Under the pieces are notes generated by a model. It was not told the origin of the DNA. It was given only the letters and a program-made list of their open reading frames with translations, and did not search any database. A stretch of DNA of 33,060 nt from NCBI GenBank assembly GCA_903829015.1, contig CAIKOJ010000055.1, forward strand, positions 1 to 33,060, written 5' to 3'. Shown here in pieces: positions 16,913 to 25,225 of the stretch. The translations under genes and the position numbers were made by a program. This stretch comes from an uncultured Bacteroidota bacterium (GTDB lineage: Bacteria > Bacteroidota > Bacteroidia > Chitinophagales > Chitinophagaceae). Position 1 is the first letter of the stretch, and each line of letters begins with the position of its first letter.

Positions 16913-17650
16913 TTATTCTTTTTCAAACCTTTCAACTCCAATAATGGTACCCTTTGCATCGATTATAGTAATGCAGTAGCTTCCCTGAGCTAAATTTCGA
17001 ATGTCTATGCGATTTCCCGTTTTACCAGCTGTATAAACATTTATCAGGTTACCATTACTGTTGTGCAAGATTATAGTATTCGCATGTAAACACGCTATCT
17101 GCAATTCATTTTTTGCCGGATTAGGATATACAACGGGTGCAGCTTCCTTGTTAAACGCTGCAGCCAATCCAAGTGGCAGATTATTGATCACGAAAGTTAC
17201 ATTCCGGGAATAAAGTGCACCGGGATCCGTAATATCTGCCGTTAGCCAGTATGTACCAATAGTAGTAGCCGTGGTCAGGTCAAGGGTCAGGTCAAAAAGG
17301 CCCGGTGATGTTGGTAAATAATAATCCGAAAGAAAAGTAGCTCCGGGCAGCCCTGTTGCTGTTCGCCACAACAGTGTGTCGCCTGAATTAGGAATACATG
17401 TTCGGTTGTCGCACATACTGAGGACTCCCGGCCTCAGCCAGTCGGCCGGAAAGTTGGTACCCACCACTTGCCATTTTAGTTTCATCGGCACCGTTGTAAT
17501 GTTCGTGATATCGTCGTGAACAATACTACTGGTCACAATGGTTGCGTATACCGTATCAGAGGGCACAGTAAATGTCTGCGCCGCTGAGTATTTTAGCCCG
17601 GCAAACAACAATACAATCAATAGCTTACCATACCTACGATTCATGGCCAT
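16913..17650 (-). CDS. Secreted protein with T9SS type A sorting domain (paralogue 2)
   Basis: The 245-residue protein has a signal peptide (cleavage after SAAQ, about residue 25), a beta domain, and a shortened type A sorting domain that starts with PVVYPNPAKNELQI (about 170) and ends GSYCITIIDAKGTIIGVERFEKE. It matches paralogue 1 over the domain core: NFPADWL, the CDNRTC cysteine pair, a LLWRTATG segment against LLWNATTG, and LFDLTLDLTTATTIGTYWLT against LFDVAVDLSSVTSTGTSYFI. The first cysteine of paralogue 1 is a glycine here. The start could be M1 or M3 (MAMNRR). The 174 bases to paralogue 1 contain no strong terminator, so the two may share a transcript. Confidence 0.86.
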   Translation of the reverse strand: MAMNRRYGKLLIVLLFAGLKYSAAQTFTVPSDTVYATIVTSSIVHDDITNITTVPMKLKWQVVGTNFPADWLRPGVLSMCDNRTCIPNSGDTLLWRTATGLPGATFLSDYYLPTSPGLFDLTLDLTTATTIGTYWLTADITDPGALYSRNVTFVINNLPLGLAAAFNKEAAPVVYPNPAKNELQIACLHANTIILHNSNGNLINVYTAGKTGNRIDIRNLAQGSYCITIIDAKGTIIGVERFEKE

Positions 17651-17725
17651 TCAATTAAACTAAAGTTATTGTTTTTCTGCGGTACCATGAAATATATCAG
17701 GCATTTGCGTCTGGTCCACAAAAAA

Positions 17726-17748
17726 AGGGCTACCCAACGGGTAGCCCT
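17726..17748 (-). terminator. Intrinsic terminator after the adhesin/Omp28-like gene
   Basis: AGGGCTACCC (17726-17735) and GGGTAGCCCT (17739-17748) form a perfect 10-base stem with loop AAC. On the minus strand it is followed by a run of T (plus-strand A-run 17720-17725), which suits the end of the gene at 17771-19780. Confidence 0.88.
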
Positions 17749-17770
17749 CTGTAATAATAATTAAAACCAA

Positions 17771-19780
17771 TTATTTAGCAACTGAAAGACGAGAAGACAA
17801 TGTTCCGTTTTCTGTGCGGATAATTACGTTATAAATACCTGAAGCAAGATCAGCAGTAGAGAAATTGATCTGGTGTCCACCTTCGTTCATTTTCTCAGCT
17901 GGTGCAGAGTAAACTTCACGGCCTACCATATCAACTACAGAGAAATTAACTGTAGAAGTGCTGCTCAGTTCAAACCTTACGTGTGCATCTTCTGAAGCAG
18001 GGTTAGGGAACACTTCCATGTTCTGGATACCTGTATTCACATCATGCAATCCTAAGAACAAACCTGGCGTAGAAATGCTATTCAGCACATTACCATAAGT
18101 TGGGTTGTTAGGGTTGTTGTCTATCAGCAATGCGATCACATGAAGTTTGCTTGCTACCCAGTTAGACTTGATAGTGATAGGAGCAAAAGTATAAGTATAT
18201 ACTGTACTTGCTGTCATAGATGAAGGCAAGCTGCTTGCAATACCATTTGGTGTTGCCTGAAGGTCAGCAGGTAATGTCGTACGTCCAACAAATGGGAACT
18301 TAACACCTGGGATAGAAGAAGGCAGGTTGTTGAAATCGTAACCTACAGTGTGCATTGGAGTTGCATGTCCAGATCCGCCAACTGCATAGTAGTTATGCTG
18401 ATCCCAAGAAGAACCAGTACCTGTAACGTCATCTTCAGTAACGATCAGCTCCAGACGGTAGTCTCCGGTCATGTTCATAGCTGGCATTACTTTAGCTGTT
18501 GCATTTATAGTACCACCTGTAGTTGTATATTTCAGACCCATTTCAGCAAAACCAAACAGTGTGTTGTCGTTTGAATAATCGGTAAGACAACCTGATGGAT
18601 CATCTGTATAACGACGATCGATAACCATTGAAGGATAACCTGAGATATAACCACCCAAGGCTGCGTCATACTTTGTTGCAGATGTGTTATCTGAAGCCAT
18701 TGGATCACCGTTGTGTACTGATACGATGTTTACATCTGAGCCATGGAGCCTATCCAATGAATCCATATAAACGATACCACGTACACACCAGCCGCACCAT
18801 GTGCCTGTTGCTTCTTCAAACAACATGTGTTTGTGAGGAGCAAAAGCGTAACCGATAACAGCAGTACTGCTTGAGTCGTTAGTTACATTAGCATCACCTG
18901 TAGCTTTTACCCATATTTTAACCGGTAACTGGCTTGCAGCAGTTACTGAGTACGATGGAGTAATAGAGAAAGGTGCTGTACCAAGAGCTGGTACTGATGT
19001 AGAGATAACCTGAGATACCGGTGTACCTGCACCTACCTGGTAGTACGCTGTAAATGAAGTTACTGCAGTAGAGCTGTTATAGTTAGTCACAGTTCCTGAG
19101 AAAGTTGCAGATGTACCCACTGCAAAGTAATCAGCTACAGAACCTGCCACAGGTGCTACAGTAGTTAAAGAAAGGTCGGTTGCGCTTGCACCGTACACAA
19201 GTACGTTATCAATAGCACAACCAATGACACCCTGAGTAGGTGCACCACCCTGATCTGTATAGCAAAAACGCAGTTTACAGTTTGCAGTTGGAGTTACAGT
19301 TCCAAGGCTCACAAATTGCGTAGCCCAGTCTGATACTGAAGCACTGAAACCAGGTACACTATCAACGAAGTTATAGTTGGTACCACCGTCAGTAGAAATT
19401 TCTACCCAAGCCTGTTCGTGGGCATATGGAGCAATGTTAAGCCATGCATGAATGTAAAACCAATCGTAAGCAAGGTATGGAGTGGTAACACCTACCAGGC
19501 TGAAAGTAGGACTGGTAAGGTAAGACGGGTTGTTGTATTTGTGGTTAGCGTCATCTACAAAACAATAATTAGTATGCGGTGTAATTGAATACAGCGGCCA
19601 GTTATACGAGCCTGAGTTTGTAACCCAGCCTTGTCCGCCACCTGTTGTAGAGTTAGCCCAACCTGTAGGTAAAGCCGGAGTGGTAACTCCTTCAAAATTC
19701 TGCATCATTACCGTCTGAGCCGATACGCTTGCGCTAAGCCCAAAACAAGCCAATGCCATTCCTAGTAGAATCTTCTTCAT
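17771..19780 (-). CDS. Secreted adhesin/Omp28-like protein with CGWC motif and T9SS type A sorting domain
   Basis: The 669-residue protein has a signal peptide (cleavage after SVSAQ, residue 22). About residues 25-195 look like a choice-of-anchor/cleaved-adhesin type domain (NFEG, GWANSTTGG, LAYDWFYIH, AWVEISTDGG, IDNVLVYG). A beta domain follows (about 200-305). The Omp28-like part starts at about 313 with LFEEATGTWCGWC, where C329 and C332 make a thioredoxin-style CxxC, followed by VNIVSVHNGDPM and GYISGYPSMVIDRR. The type A sorting domain (about 590-669) begins with MEVFPNPASEDAHV and ends SRLSVAK. It is exported through the T9SS. The CGWC motif suggests a thiol-disulfide or metal role at the surface, which remains an inference. 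The gene has its own terminator. Confidence 0.9.
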   Translation of the reverse strand: MKKILLGMALACFGLSASVSAQTVMMQNFEGVTTPALPTGWANSTTGGGQGWVTNSGSYNWPLYSITPHTNYCFVDDANHKYNNPSYLTSPTFSLVGVTTPYLAYDWFYIHAWLNIAPYAHEQAWVEISTDGGTNYNFVDSVPGFSASVSDWATQFVSLGTVTPTANCKLRFCYTDQGGAPTQGVIGCAIDNVLVYGASATDLSLTTVAPVAGSVADYFAVGTSATFSGTVTNYNSSTAVTSFTAYYQVGAGTPVSQVISTSVPALGTAPFSITPSYSVTAASQLPVKIWVKATGDANVTNDSSSTAVIGYAFAPHKHMLFEEATGTWCGWCVRGIVYMDSLDRLHGSDVNIVSVHNGDPMASDNTSATKYDAALGGYISGYPSMVIDRRYTDDPSGCLTDYSNDNTLFGFAEMGLKYTTTGGTINATAKVMPAMNMTGDYRLELIVTEDDVTGTGSSWDQHNYYAVGGSGHATPMHTVGYDFNNLPSSIPGVKFPFVGRTTLPADLQATPNGIASSLPSSMTASTVYTYTFAPITIKSNWVASKLHVIALLIDNNPNNPTYGNVLNSISTPGLFLGLHDVNTGIQNMEVFPNPASEDAHVRFELSSTSTVNFSVVDMVGREVYSAPAEKMNEGGHQINFSTADLASGIYNVIIRTENGTLSSRLSVAK

Positions 19781-20126
19781 TTTTTTTGTTTTTAGATTAT
19801 TATTAAATTGTTTGGTTTTTTTTAAGGATGACGAAGTTAGTCAAAAATATGCTTATTTAACAAATAAATGTTTTACCCGTAATCATATTTATCGGTTTTT
19901 AATTTAAGTGCAATCATCGTCATTTGATTATGCATTGTAGTTCTTTAATTATACTTACTTGAAGGTAATTCAGAAAAATGGGCCTGAACAGGCTAATTCC
20001 AGCAAAAACCGTACCATTTGCTGCTACGTCAAAGAATTGTTACAATAGTTGGTCCCCGAAAAATATCGAGTACCATATTATTTCGCATCAATACAAAACC
20101 ATTCCATGCATCAATATCTACAAATA
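19781..20126. other. AT-rich intergenic region upstream of the adhesin/Omp28-like gene
   Basis: No open frame here looks coding. The part next to 19780 is very T-rich, including a run of T just before the start codon. A minus-strand TATTTTTG at 19849-19842 could be the -7 box of the 669-residue protein gene, giving a leader of about 58 bases. The remainder up to the hairpin at 20127 shows nothing I can assign. Confidence 0.4.
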
Positions 20127-20156
20127 AAAACCGCCCCGGAATCCCGGGGCGGTTTT
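20127..20156. terminator. Strong GC-rich terminator after the Omp28-like gene
   Basis: A perfect 13-base inverted repeat (arms 20127-20139 and 20144-20156, loop AATC) has the GC core CCGCCCCGG, flanked by AAAA on one side and TTTT on the other. It works in either direction. It lies 22 bases after the stop of the minus-strand gene at 20179, which is its likely user. Confidence 0.92.
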
Positions 20157-20178
20157 ATAAAATCATACAAACCAGTTA

Positions 20179-21327
20179 TTATTTGCTTACAACAAAACGT
20201 TTTGTAACTTTTTCTCCATTGCTATTCAAAGTCATGAAGTAAATACCGTTGGATAGGTTACTTAATGAAACTTGCTCAGAGAAATTGTTGCTGCCAGCAG
20301 CATAATGATTCTCCGATACTTTCTGACCTAAAGAATTAGATATTGTTATGTCCATTGCTGACGGAGCTCCAAGCTGGCAACCTACCGTAACATAATTGCC
20401 TGCAGGGTTTGGATACAATTCAACTTCTGAAATTGCAGAATTAATTGCACTAACATTGGTTGTGTTTTTCCACATAGTTTTTACCCATGCTTTAATTGAG
20501 TTTTCGATAGCACGATCCGAAGTTGTAGCACCATATTTCTGTACCATTCCCACTACTTTAACCATTTTGTAGTTTGATGTAGTTGGTATGGTGTAAGTAT
20601 AGTTCTTTGTGTAGCTGGTGTTTATAGCTGGGTTCTTAAACGAAGAATCACCCCAGATACTGCCCCCGGTTGCCATTACATTCATAACGACATTCATATG
20701 CGAATACCATGATGGTGTTATCGGACTCCCTTTACCAACGAACCATGATGGCTGTCCGTTCGCACACATAGTGCCTGTTGGATTGAGATAGCTGTGCTGT
20801 GCTTCAACCGAACTTGAAATACTGTCCTCAACTATGTATGCATTTATGTTCCATTGACCGGTAAGGGCAGAAAGAGCCTTGCCTGTAACAGCGATTTTTA
20901 GCAACCTGGTACCTGTATCATAGGTGCAGGTCATTGATACATCAAATTTTGGCGTAGTGCTGGAATCAGTGATACAATCATTCACCCACTTTCCCCTGTC
21001 TTGCTGGATTCCTCCTGATGGCCAGGAAAAGCGGTTCACTGTTCCCAACGGAAAACCGGTAATATAGCCAGAACCAGTACAGAATGGATCTCCTGATAAC
21101 TCCAGGCCGTCACCATTATGCCATGAAACGATGTTGGCCCTGGGGAAATTCGGCTCAACTGACTGCTCCAGCACTTGAGCGCCATCCGGACACCAGCCAC
21201 ACCATGTGCCTGTAGCCTCTTCAATTAGCGTGTATTTTTTTCCATTTGTTTTTACATGCGTTTGTGCAAATGAATTGTTCAATAACAACACTGCCGACGC
21301 AAACAATAGTGTAGATTTTAGTCTCAT
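20179..21327 (-). CDS. Omp28-related secreted protein with CGWC motif and T9SS type A sorting domain
   Basis: The 382-residue protein has a signal peptide (cleavage after NSFAQ, residue 22) and opens directly with the Omp28-like thioredoxin-fold part: YTLIEEATGTWCGWCPDGAQ with C43 and C46, then EPNFPRANIVSWHNGDGLEL and ITGFPLGTVNRFSWPSGG. A beta-rich middle (about 130-300) contains MCANGQPSWFVGKGSPI. The type A sorting domain (about 305-382) begins with VELYPNPAGNYVTV and ends GIYFMTLNSNGEKVTKRFVV. It is expected on the cell surface after T9SS export. The family name comes from a Porphyromonas outer-membrane protein; the function is unclear. It is the intact sister of the wrecked copy just upstream and of a domain within the neighbouring 669-residue protein. 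Confidence 0.9.
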   Translation of the reverse strand: MRLKSTLLFASAVLLLNNSFAQTHVKTNGKKYTLIEEATGTWCGWCPDGAQVLEQSVEPNFPRANIVSWHNGDGLELSGDPFCTGSGYITGFPLGTVNRFSWPSGGIQQDRGKWVNDCITDSSTTPKFDVSMTCTYDTGTRLLKIAVTGKALSALTGQWNINAYIVEDSISSSVEAQHSYLNPTGTMCANGQPSWFVGKGSPITPSWYSHMNVVMNVMATGGSIWGDSSFKNPAINTSYTKNYTYTIPTTSNYKMVKVVGMVQKYGATTSDRAIENSIKAWVKTMWKNTTNVSAINSAISEVELYPNPAGNYVTVGCQLGAPSAMDITISNSLGQKVSENHYAAGSNNFSEQVSLSNLSNGIYFMTLNSNGEKVTKRFVVSK

Positions 21328-21564
21328 TGTATCTTGATTTTTTATGTGAAATAAAGTATTTTACTATTGCAATTTAATGAAATAATTCATCAAAAGTTGT
21401 TTTACAGCCGAAACAAAAAACATATTAATGAATAAATATGTCTTAAAATTAATACCCGGCGTTCCATCTGATTTTGTTTTCAAGACCGCTTGTTCACCTG
21501 TTTGGTAAACATCAATGGTTCCAAATTGGAGCCATTGAAAATACATTACTTAGGGTGTGTATTT

Positions 21565-21882
21565 TTAAATAACACATTCCCTGCTCGTTACTTCGCTATT
21601 ACTGATCAGCCGAATGAAATAAACACCACTTTCCAAACCAGCGAAAGGTATGTGCACGTTAAAATTAAATCACCACTGTGCCACGATGCGATAATCACTC
21701 TGGGAAAGTTAGGTTCTTTGCTCTTTTACCTGCGCACCATCCGGGCACCATCCGCACCAAGCACCTGTGGCTTCTTCTATCAGCGTGTACTTTAGTCCAT
21801 TGGTGCTGACATAGCTTTGACCCATTGAATGCGTCGCAGATATGCTACCTAAAGCAAATAACAATATTGTTTTCAGCATCAT
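21565..21882 (-). pseudogene. Collapsed Omp28-like gene: both ends kept, middle deleted, two frame changes
   Basis: The N-terminal piece, from ATG at 21882 or 21879, encodes a signal peptide and YTLIEEATGAWCGWCPDGAQ, nearly identical to the intact neighbour, then stops at codon 56 or so. In another frame the sequence at once continues with EPNFPRVIIASWHSGD, matching EPNFPRANIVSWHNGD of the neighbour; comparison of the two DNA stretches fits a loss of five bases between them. A third frame then gives FNFNVHIPFAGLESGVYFIR and a stop at 21565-21567, which is the end of a type A sorting domain. About 280 residues of the middle are missing. The piece could still yield a short secreted peptide with a CxxC, but it cannot make the family protein. 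Confidence 0.85.
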
Positions 21883-22073
21883 AATTTCACAATGGTTGTA
21901 CATTTCAACTGATAGTCTCAACACAACTTTACGATTAAACAACGATAAAATAGTTGATTAATATATCTCAACCAGTCGGTAGGCTGTAAAAAGCATTCCG
22001 GATAAATGGTAAATATTTGTTAGGATGCGGTTTTCAAATTCCTACATTTTCGTAATTCCACATTGAATTCTTC

Positions 22074-22081
22074 TATTTTTG
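22074..22081 (+). promoter_or_regulatory. Candidate -7 box of the rhomboid operon (leaderless arrangement)
   Basis: TATTTTTG fits TAnnTTTG and is followed by only four bases before the ATG at 22086. A TTC at 22049-22051 is 22 bases upstream, a poor -33 candidate. If used, the message would begin at the start codon itself. Confidence 0.4.
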
Positions 22082-22085
22082 CAGC

Positions 22086-22901
22086 ATGACAGATTTCAGA
22101 CCCGGCAGTTTTCAGGTATTGCCGGTCGTGGTAAAAAACCTCATTATCATCAACGTATTGGTATTTCTGCTGCAGAACGTTCTCTCTGCGCGCGGTTTTC
22201 CGGTTGACGATATTTTTGCGTTGCATTCATGGCAGTCAAACCAGTTTCGCTGGTGGCAGATGTTTACCCATATGTTCATGCACGGCGGCATGGCTCATAT
22301 TTTCTTCAACATGTTTGCCCTCTGGATGTTTGGTCGTATTCTTGAAAACATTTGGGGTCCGCAGCGTTTCCTTATCTTTTACATCGTTTGCGGGTTAGGT
22401 GCAGCAGTGTGCCATCTGGGCGTGCTTTCTTACGAGTATACCAAGTTCTACCACGACTTTATGGCTTACCAGGATCACCCATCCTATACTGCTTTTCTTG
22501 ATTTTATTTCGCGGCATAACATTGGTGTAGACCAGCGCTCTATGGCATATTGGGTTTCTGACCCCGACTCTATTGAGCAGATCAAAGGCTCGGTTACATT
22601 CATTTACAAGTATTACAACGAAATGGTGAGCCAGGCTACGGTAGGCGCTTCGGGCGCGGTGTTTGGTCTGCTGTTTGCTTTTGGATACCTTTTCCCAAAT
22701 ACCGAGCTGATGTTGCTGTTTCCGCCTATACCTATCAAGGCAAAATGGTTTGTAGCTATATACGCGCTGTTCGAGTTGTTTGCTGGTATAGAAAACTCTG
22801 CTGGTGATAATATTGCTCACTTCGCACACTTGGGCGGACTGCTGTTTGCCTTTATTATGTTAAGAATTTGGAAGAACCGGTTCAGGGACCGCTTTTATTG
22901 A
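22086..22901 (+). CDS. Rhomboid-family intramembrane serine protease (active-site residues present)
   Basis: The 271-residue protein has about six hydrophobic segments. The rhomboid signatures are complete: an early NLIIINVLVFLLQ helix, HxxxN in the second core helix (MAHIFFNMFALWMFGR, H71 and N75), catalytic S189 in GASGAVFG, and the last-helix histidine H248 in AHFAHLGGLLF. It should cut membrane-embedded substrates. A polar insertion of about 65 residues (115-180) between the third and fourth helices is unusually long and rich in Tyr, His and Asp. A promoter box lies four bases before its ATG. It is followed after ten bases by a second, catalytically dead rhomboid gene. Confidence 0.94.
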   Translation: MTDFRPGSFQVLPVVVKNLIIINVLVFLLQNVLSARGFPVDDIFALHSWQSNQFRWWQMFTHMFMHGGMAHIFFNMFALWMFGRILENIWGPQRFLIFYIVCGLGAAVCHLGVLSYEYTKFYHDFMAYQDHPSYTAFLDFISRHNIGVDQRSMAYWVSDPDSIEQIKGSVTFIYKYYNEMVSQATVGASGAVFGLLFAFGYLFPNTELMLLFPPIPIKAKWFVAIYALFELFAGIENSAGDNIAHFAHLGGLLFAFIMLRIWKNRFRDRFY

Positions 22902-22911
22902 TAATTTTACC

Positions 22912-23850
22912 TTGAATTTTAATCTATTTCGCAGCAGTATGAACACAGGGAGAAGACGATCTGCATTATCCTATATACCGGGGCTTACCAATAATGCGGT
23001 ATTGCAGCTCATTATGTTTTGTGCAGGTGCGTTTGTTACGCTGGGTATCTGCTGGGCAGTGATAGAGATAGTGGACCGGGGCGATGCCGCCAATTTTTAC
23101 CAATACATCCTGCCCAACATTGCCCTCCCTCACCTTGCCGCCTTTGGCGCCCATTGGTGGACGATCTTCACCTACGGCTTTTTTAGCTTTAATGGCTTCT
23201 TCGAGATGCTGAGCAATATGCTCTGGCTGTATATGTTTGGCAATATTGTGCAGATGTTGGTAGGTCACCGCCAGGTAATACCACTGTTTATTTACAGCGT
23301 TGTAGCTGGCGGACTGTTCTACCTGTTGGCTCAGTTGGTACCCGGAGCTTTTGGTGAGGCGCCTCGTGTAAACGGGATTATGGGCCCACGTGCCGGACTC
23401 ATCGCCATGGCTGCAGCAGCCGTAACCATAGCCCCCGATTACCGGATTTATTTTACGGAAACTTTCCGGGTACACATAATGGTAGTGGCAGGTATTTTCG
23501 CATTTCTTATGATCATGAGTTCCGGTTTCTACTTCCCGGTATTTATGATGCTGGCAGGCGGTGGCCTTGTAGGTTTTGCATACATAAAAATGCTCAAAGC
23601 CGGCTACAGACCCGGAGAATGGATGTATGGAATGAGCAAGAAAGTTGAGAATTTGGTTACACCTGACCCAATAAAAATCGCGCAGCGGAAATTCCAAAGC
23701 AACCCTAGTGGAAATAGCAACCGTTACACTCCAAAATCCGGTATTACCCAAAAACGCATAGACGACATCCTCGATAAAATAAACCAGAAGGGCTACAACT
23801 CACTGAGCTCCGAAGAAAAAGAAACACTACTCAGAGCGGGGAAGGAGTAA
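22912..23850 (+). CDS. Rhomboid-like membrane protein lacking catalytic residues (pseudoprotease)
   Basis: The 312-residue protein (from TTG at 22912; ATG at 22939 gives 303 residues and is equally possible) has the rhomboid helix pattern but not the active site. The helix matching HGGMAHIFFNMFALWMFG of its neighbour reads FNGFFEMLSNMLWLYMFG, with only the Asn kept. The GASG serine loop reads GPRAG, with no serine, and the AHLGG histidine motif reads LAGGG. A C-terminal soluble part of about 70 residues ends in a helical segment, QKRIDDILDKINQKGYNSLS, that I recall as a common tail of Bacteroidota rhomboid-like proteins. It is almost certainly co-transcribed with the active rhomboid upstream. 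A role as a substrate-binding or regulatory partner, as for eukaryotic iRhoms and Derlins, is an inference. Confidence 0.88.
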   Translation: MNFNLFRSSMNTGRRRSALSYIPGLTNNAVLQLIMFCAGAFVTLGICWAVIEIVDRGDAANFYQYILPNIALPHLAAFGAHWWTIFTYGFFSFNGFFEMLSNMLWLYMFGNIVQMLVGHRQVIPLFIYSVVAGGLFYLLAQLVPGAFGEAPRVNGIMGPRAGLIAMAAAAVTIAPDYRIYFTETFRVHIMVVAGIFAFLMIMSSGFYFPVFMMLAGGGLVGFAYIKMLKAGYRPGEWMYGMSKKVENLVTPDPIKIAQRKFQSNPSGNSNRYTPKSGITQKRIDDILDKINQKGYNSLSSEEKETLLRAGKE

Positions 23851-24171
23851 ATTGCCCTTGTGGAATATTCTGCAGTTCCTTGTATTGTTCCTTTTCTGTA
23901 CTGCTCCAAAACTTCTGACAACAATACTTGGCTCATTTAAAATACCGGCAACAAAAGATATCGGCAGCTAGTTCATTTTAGCAGCTATCAAAAATAATGC
24001 AACTCCCGGTGGACAAGAGTTGCACTATTTCACAGTATTACTGAACCGGTTGCAGTTTGCAGGCAACCTCAATAGTTTTTATTCATTTCATTTATTGTTG
24101 ATAAGCTTCTAACAAACAGTAGTTATAAGAGAACCAACATTCAAAAGGCCAGGAAAAAAACCCTCAGGCGA
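23851..24171. other. Intergenic region with a weak hairpin
   Basis: No confident gene. TGCAACTC (23998-24005) and GAGTTGCA (24017-24024) form an 8-base stem with an 11-base loop but no T-run, so it is only a weak candidate terminator for the rhomboid pair. A plus-strand frame from TTG at 23852 to a stop at 23969-23971 encodes a 39-residue peptide with a hydrophobic start; it has no ATG and no visible ribosome site, so I do not call it. Confidence 0.3.
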
Positions 24172-24579
24172 TCACAGCGCTTTCATTTTGTTTCCTTTTG
24201 CATCGTGGGTAACTTCTGCAAGCCCCAGTGCCTCCATCAGCGGGGGTATATACATACCAAACCTTCCCCTCGAGCCCTTCTTAAGTCCATACCATCCACC
24301 CACCGGGTTTGTTTCAGATCTTCCCCAGGCTTCTACGGTGCCATCCTTTGCAGGCTTTTGTTCGTCAGCACTTCCCAACTCCATCCAGTCTCCGTGCTTT
24401 TTAAGCATAGAGTGTAAGTCTTTGAGACAGTCAATGTTGTAGTGCAGAAAGGTTTTGCCTACTGTGCAAACGAGTATTTCCTTTCCGTCTTTTTCGTCAA
24501 CATGCATGGTGTATTCAGACGTCAGTGGCGGCGTTTTTAATTGCAGCGGCTTTTCTTTAGTACCTATTTTGTTTTTCAT
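24172..24579 (-). CDS. Conserved uncharacterised protein, 135 residues
   Basis: The likely start is the ATG at 24579 (MKNKIGTKEKPLQLKTPPLT); the frame extends 19 codons further upstream to 24636, but those residues look non-coding. The product is soluble, with highly patterned segments: SEYTMHVDEKDGKEILVCTV, GDWMELGSADEQKPAKDGTV, EAWGRSETNPVGGWYGLKKG and GRFGMYIPPLMEALGLAEV. The density of Gly, Trp and charged residues suggests a well-conserved family that I believe occurs in many bacterial phyla, but I cannot name a function. It lies 61 bases downstream of the PhnA-like gene on the same strand and may share its transcript. Low cysteine content (C53, C65) makes a metal role unlikely. Confidence 0.82.
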   Translation of the reverse strand: MKNKIGTKEKPLQLKTPPLTSEYTMHVDEKDGKEILVCTVGKTFLHYNIDCLKDLHSMLKKHGDWMELGSADEQKPAKDGTVEAWGRSETNPVGGWYGLKKGSRGRFGMYIPPLMEALGLAEVTHDAKGNKMKAL

Positions 24580-24640
24580 TTTTATGGTTTTTATGCATTG
24601 TTGTCCAACAAAAATGGTCATTAACGGCGAAAACAATTAT

Positions 24641-25225
24641 CTAACTACCCTGCTTTCTTACATACTTGGTAAGGATCACTATTACCTGTCCTTCTATCTT
24701 GCCTTCTATCTGTTCGGTATTGTCTTCTACCAGGCGAATGTTCTTTACAACCGTACCTAGTTTTGCATTCAAAGTAGTGCCCTTCACATCCAGAGATTTT
24801 GTAAGCACAATGGTATCTCCCGTTTGTAACACAGTGCCATTGCAATCTTTATGCAAATCAACGCTACCGTCATTATCGTGGTCGCCGGTTGCTTTTGCCC
24901 ATGCCAGTGTATCGTCGTCGAGGTACATCATTTCCAGACTCTCCATAGCCCAGCTTTCATGCCTGAATCGATTAAGCATACGCCATGTAATTACCTGTAT
25001 ACCCGGCACTTCGCTCCACATAGTGGTGGTCAAAAAATTCCAGTGCTTAATATCCAGATCTTCTTTCTTTTCTATCTGTGCCAAACATTTGCTGCAAAGC
25101 ATAACTGAATTATGCTCATCGTAACGATCCTGTGGTCCAACTTCATATAATTTTAAATTCACATCAGACTGGCACAATTCGCATTTGTTTTCTCCTCTTT
25201 TGAGTAGCTGATCTTCAAGTTTCAT
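24641..25225 (-). CDS. PhnA/YjdM-type zinc-ribbon protein
   Basis: The 194-residue protein opens with a zinc ribbon (C15, C18 in CELC; C44, C47 in CSKC) and ends with the PhnA domain (about 128-194): DCNGTVLQTGDTIVLTKSLD, then KGTTLNAKLGTVVKNIRLV and GQVIVILTKYVRK. Escherichia coli YjdM (formerly PhnA) has the same two parts in about 110 residues; the extra 75 residues between them contain MWSEVPGIQVITWRMLNRF. Despite the old name, the family is not established as a phosphonate-degrading enzyme. No phn genes are nearby. A TACCTTCG on the minus strand at 25251-25244 resembles a -7 box. The 255 bases up to the next gene also hold two mutually exclusive 6-base hairpins at 25425-25447. Confidence 0.9.
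   Translation of the reverse strand: MKLEDQLLKRGENKCELCQSDVNLKLYEVGPQDRYDEHNSVMLCSKCLAQIEKKEDLDIKHWNFLTTTMWSEVPGIQVITWRMLNRFRHESWAMESLEMMYLDDDTLAWAKATGDHDNDGSVDLHKDCNGTVLQTGDTIVLTKSLDVKGTTLNAKLGTVVKNIRLVEDNTEQIEGKIEGQVIVILTKYVRKQGS

Noticed and set aside
22966..23751. A 261-codon minus-strand frame opposite the second rhomboid gene
   Set aside because: The plus strand has a coherent membrane-protein pattern and operon context; the antisense frame is His- and Tyr-rich without any domain.
23852..23971. A 39-codon frame with a hydrophobic start after the second rhomboid gene
   Set aside because: The only start is TTG, there is no ribosome site or promoter box, and chance hydrophobic frames of this length are common in T-rich DNA.
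23998..24024. Hairpin as a terminator for the rhomboid pair
   Set aside because: The 8-base stem has a large loop and no T-run on either strand, so it is noted only as a weak hairpin.
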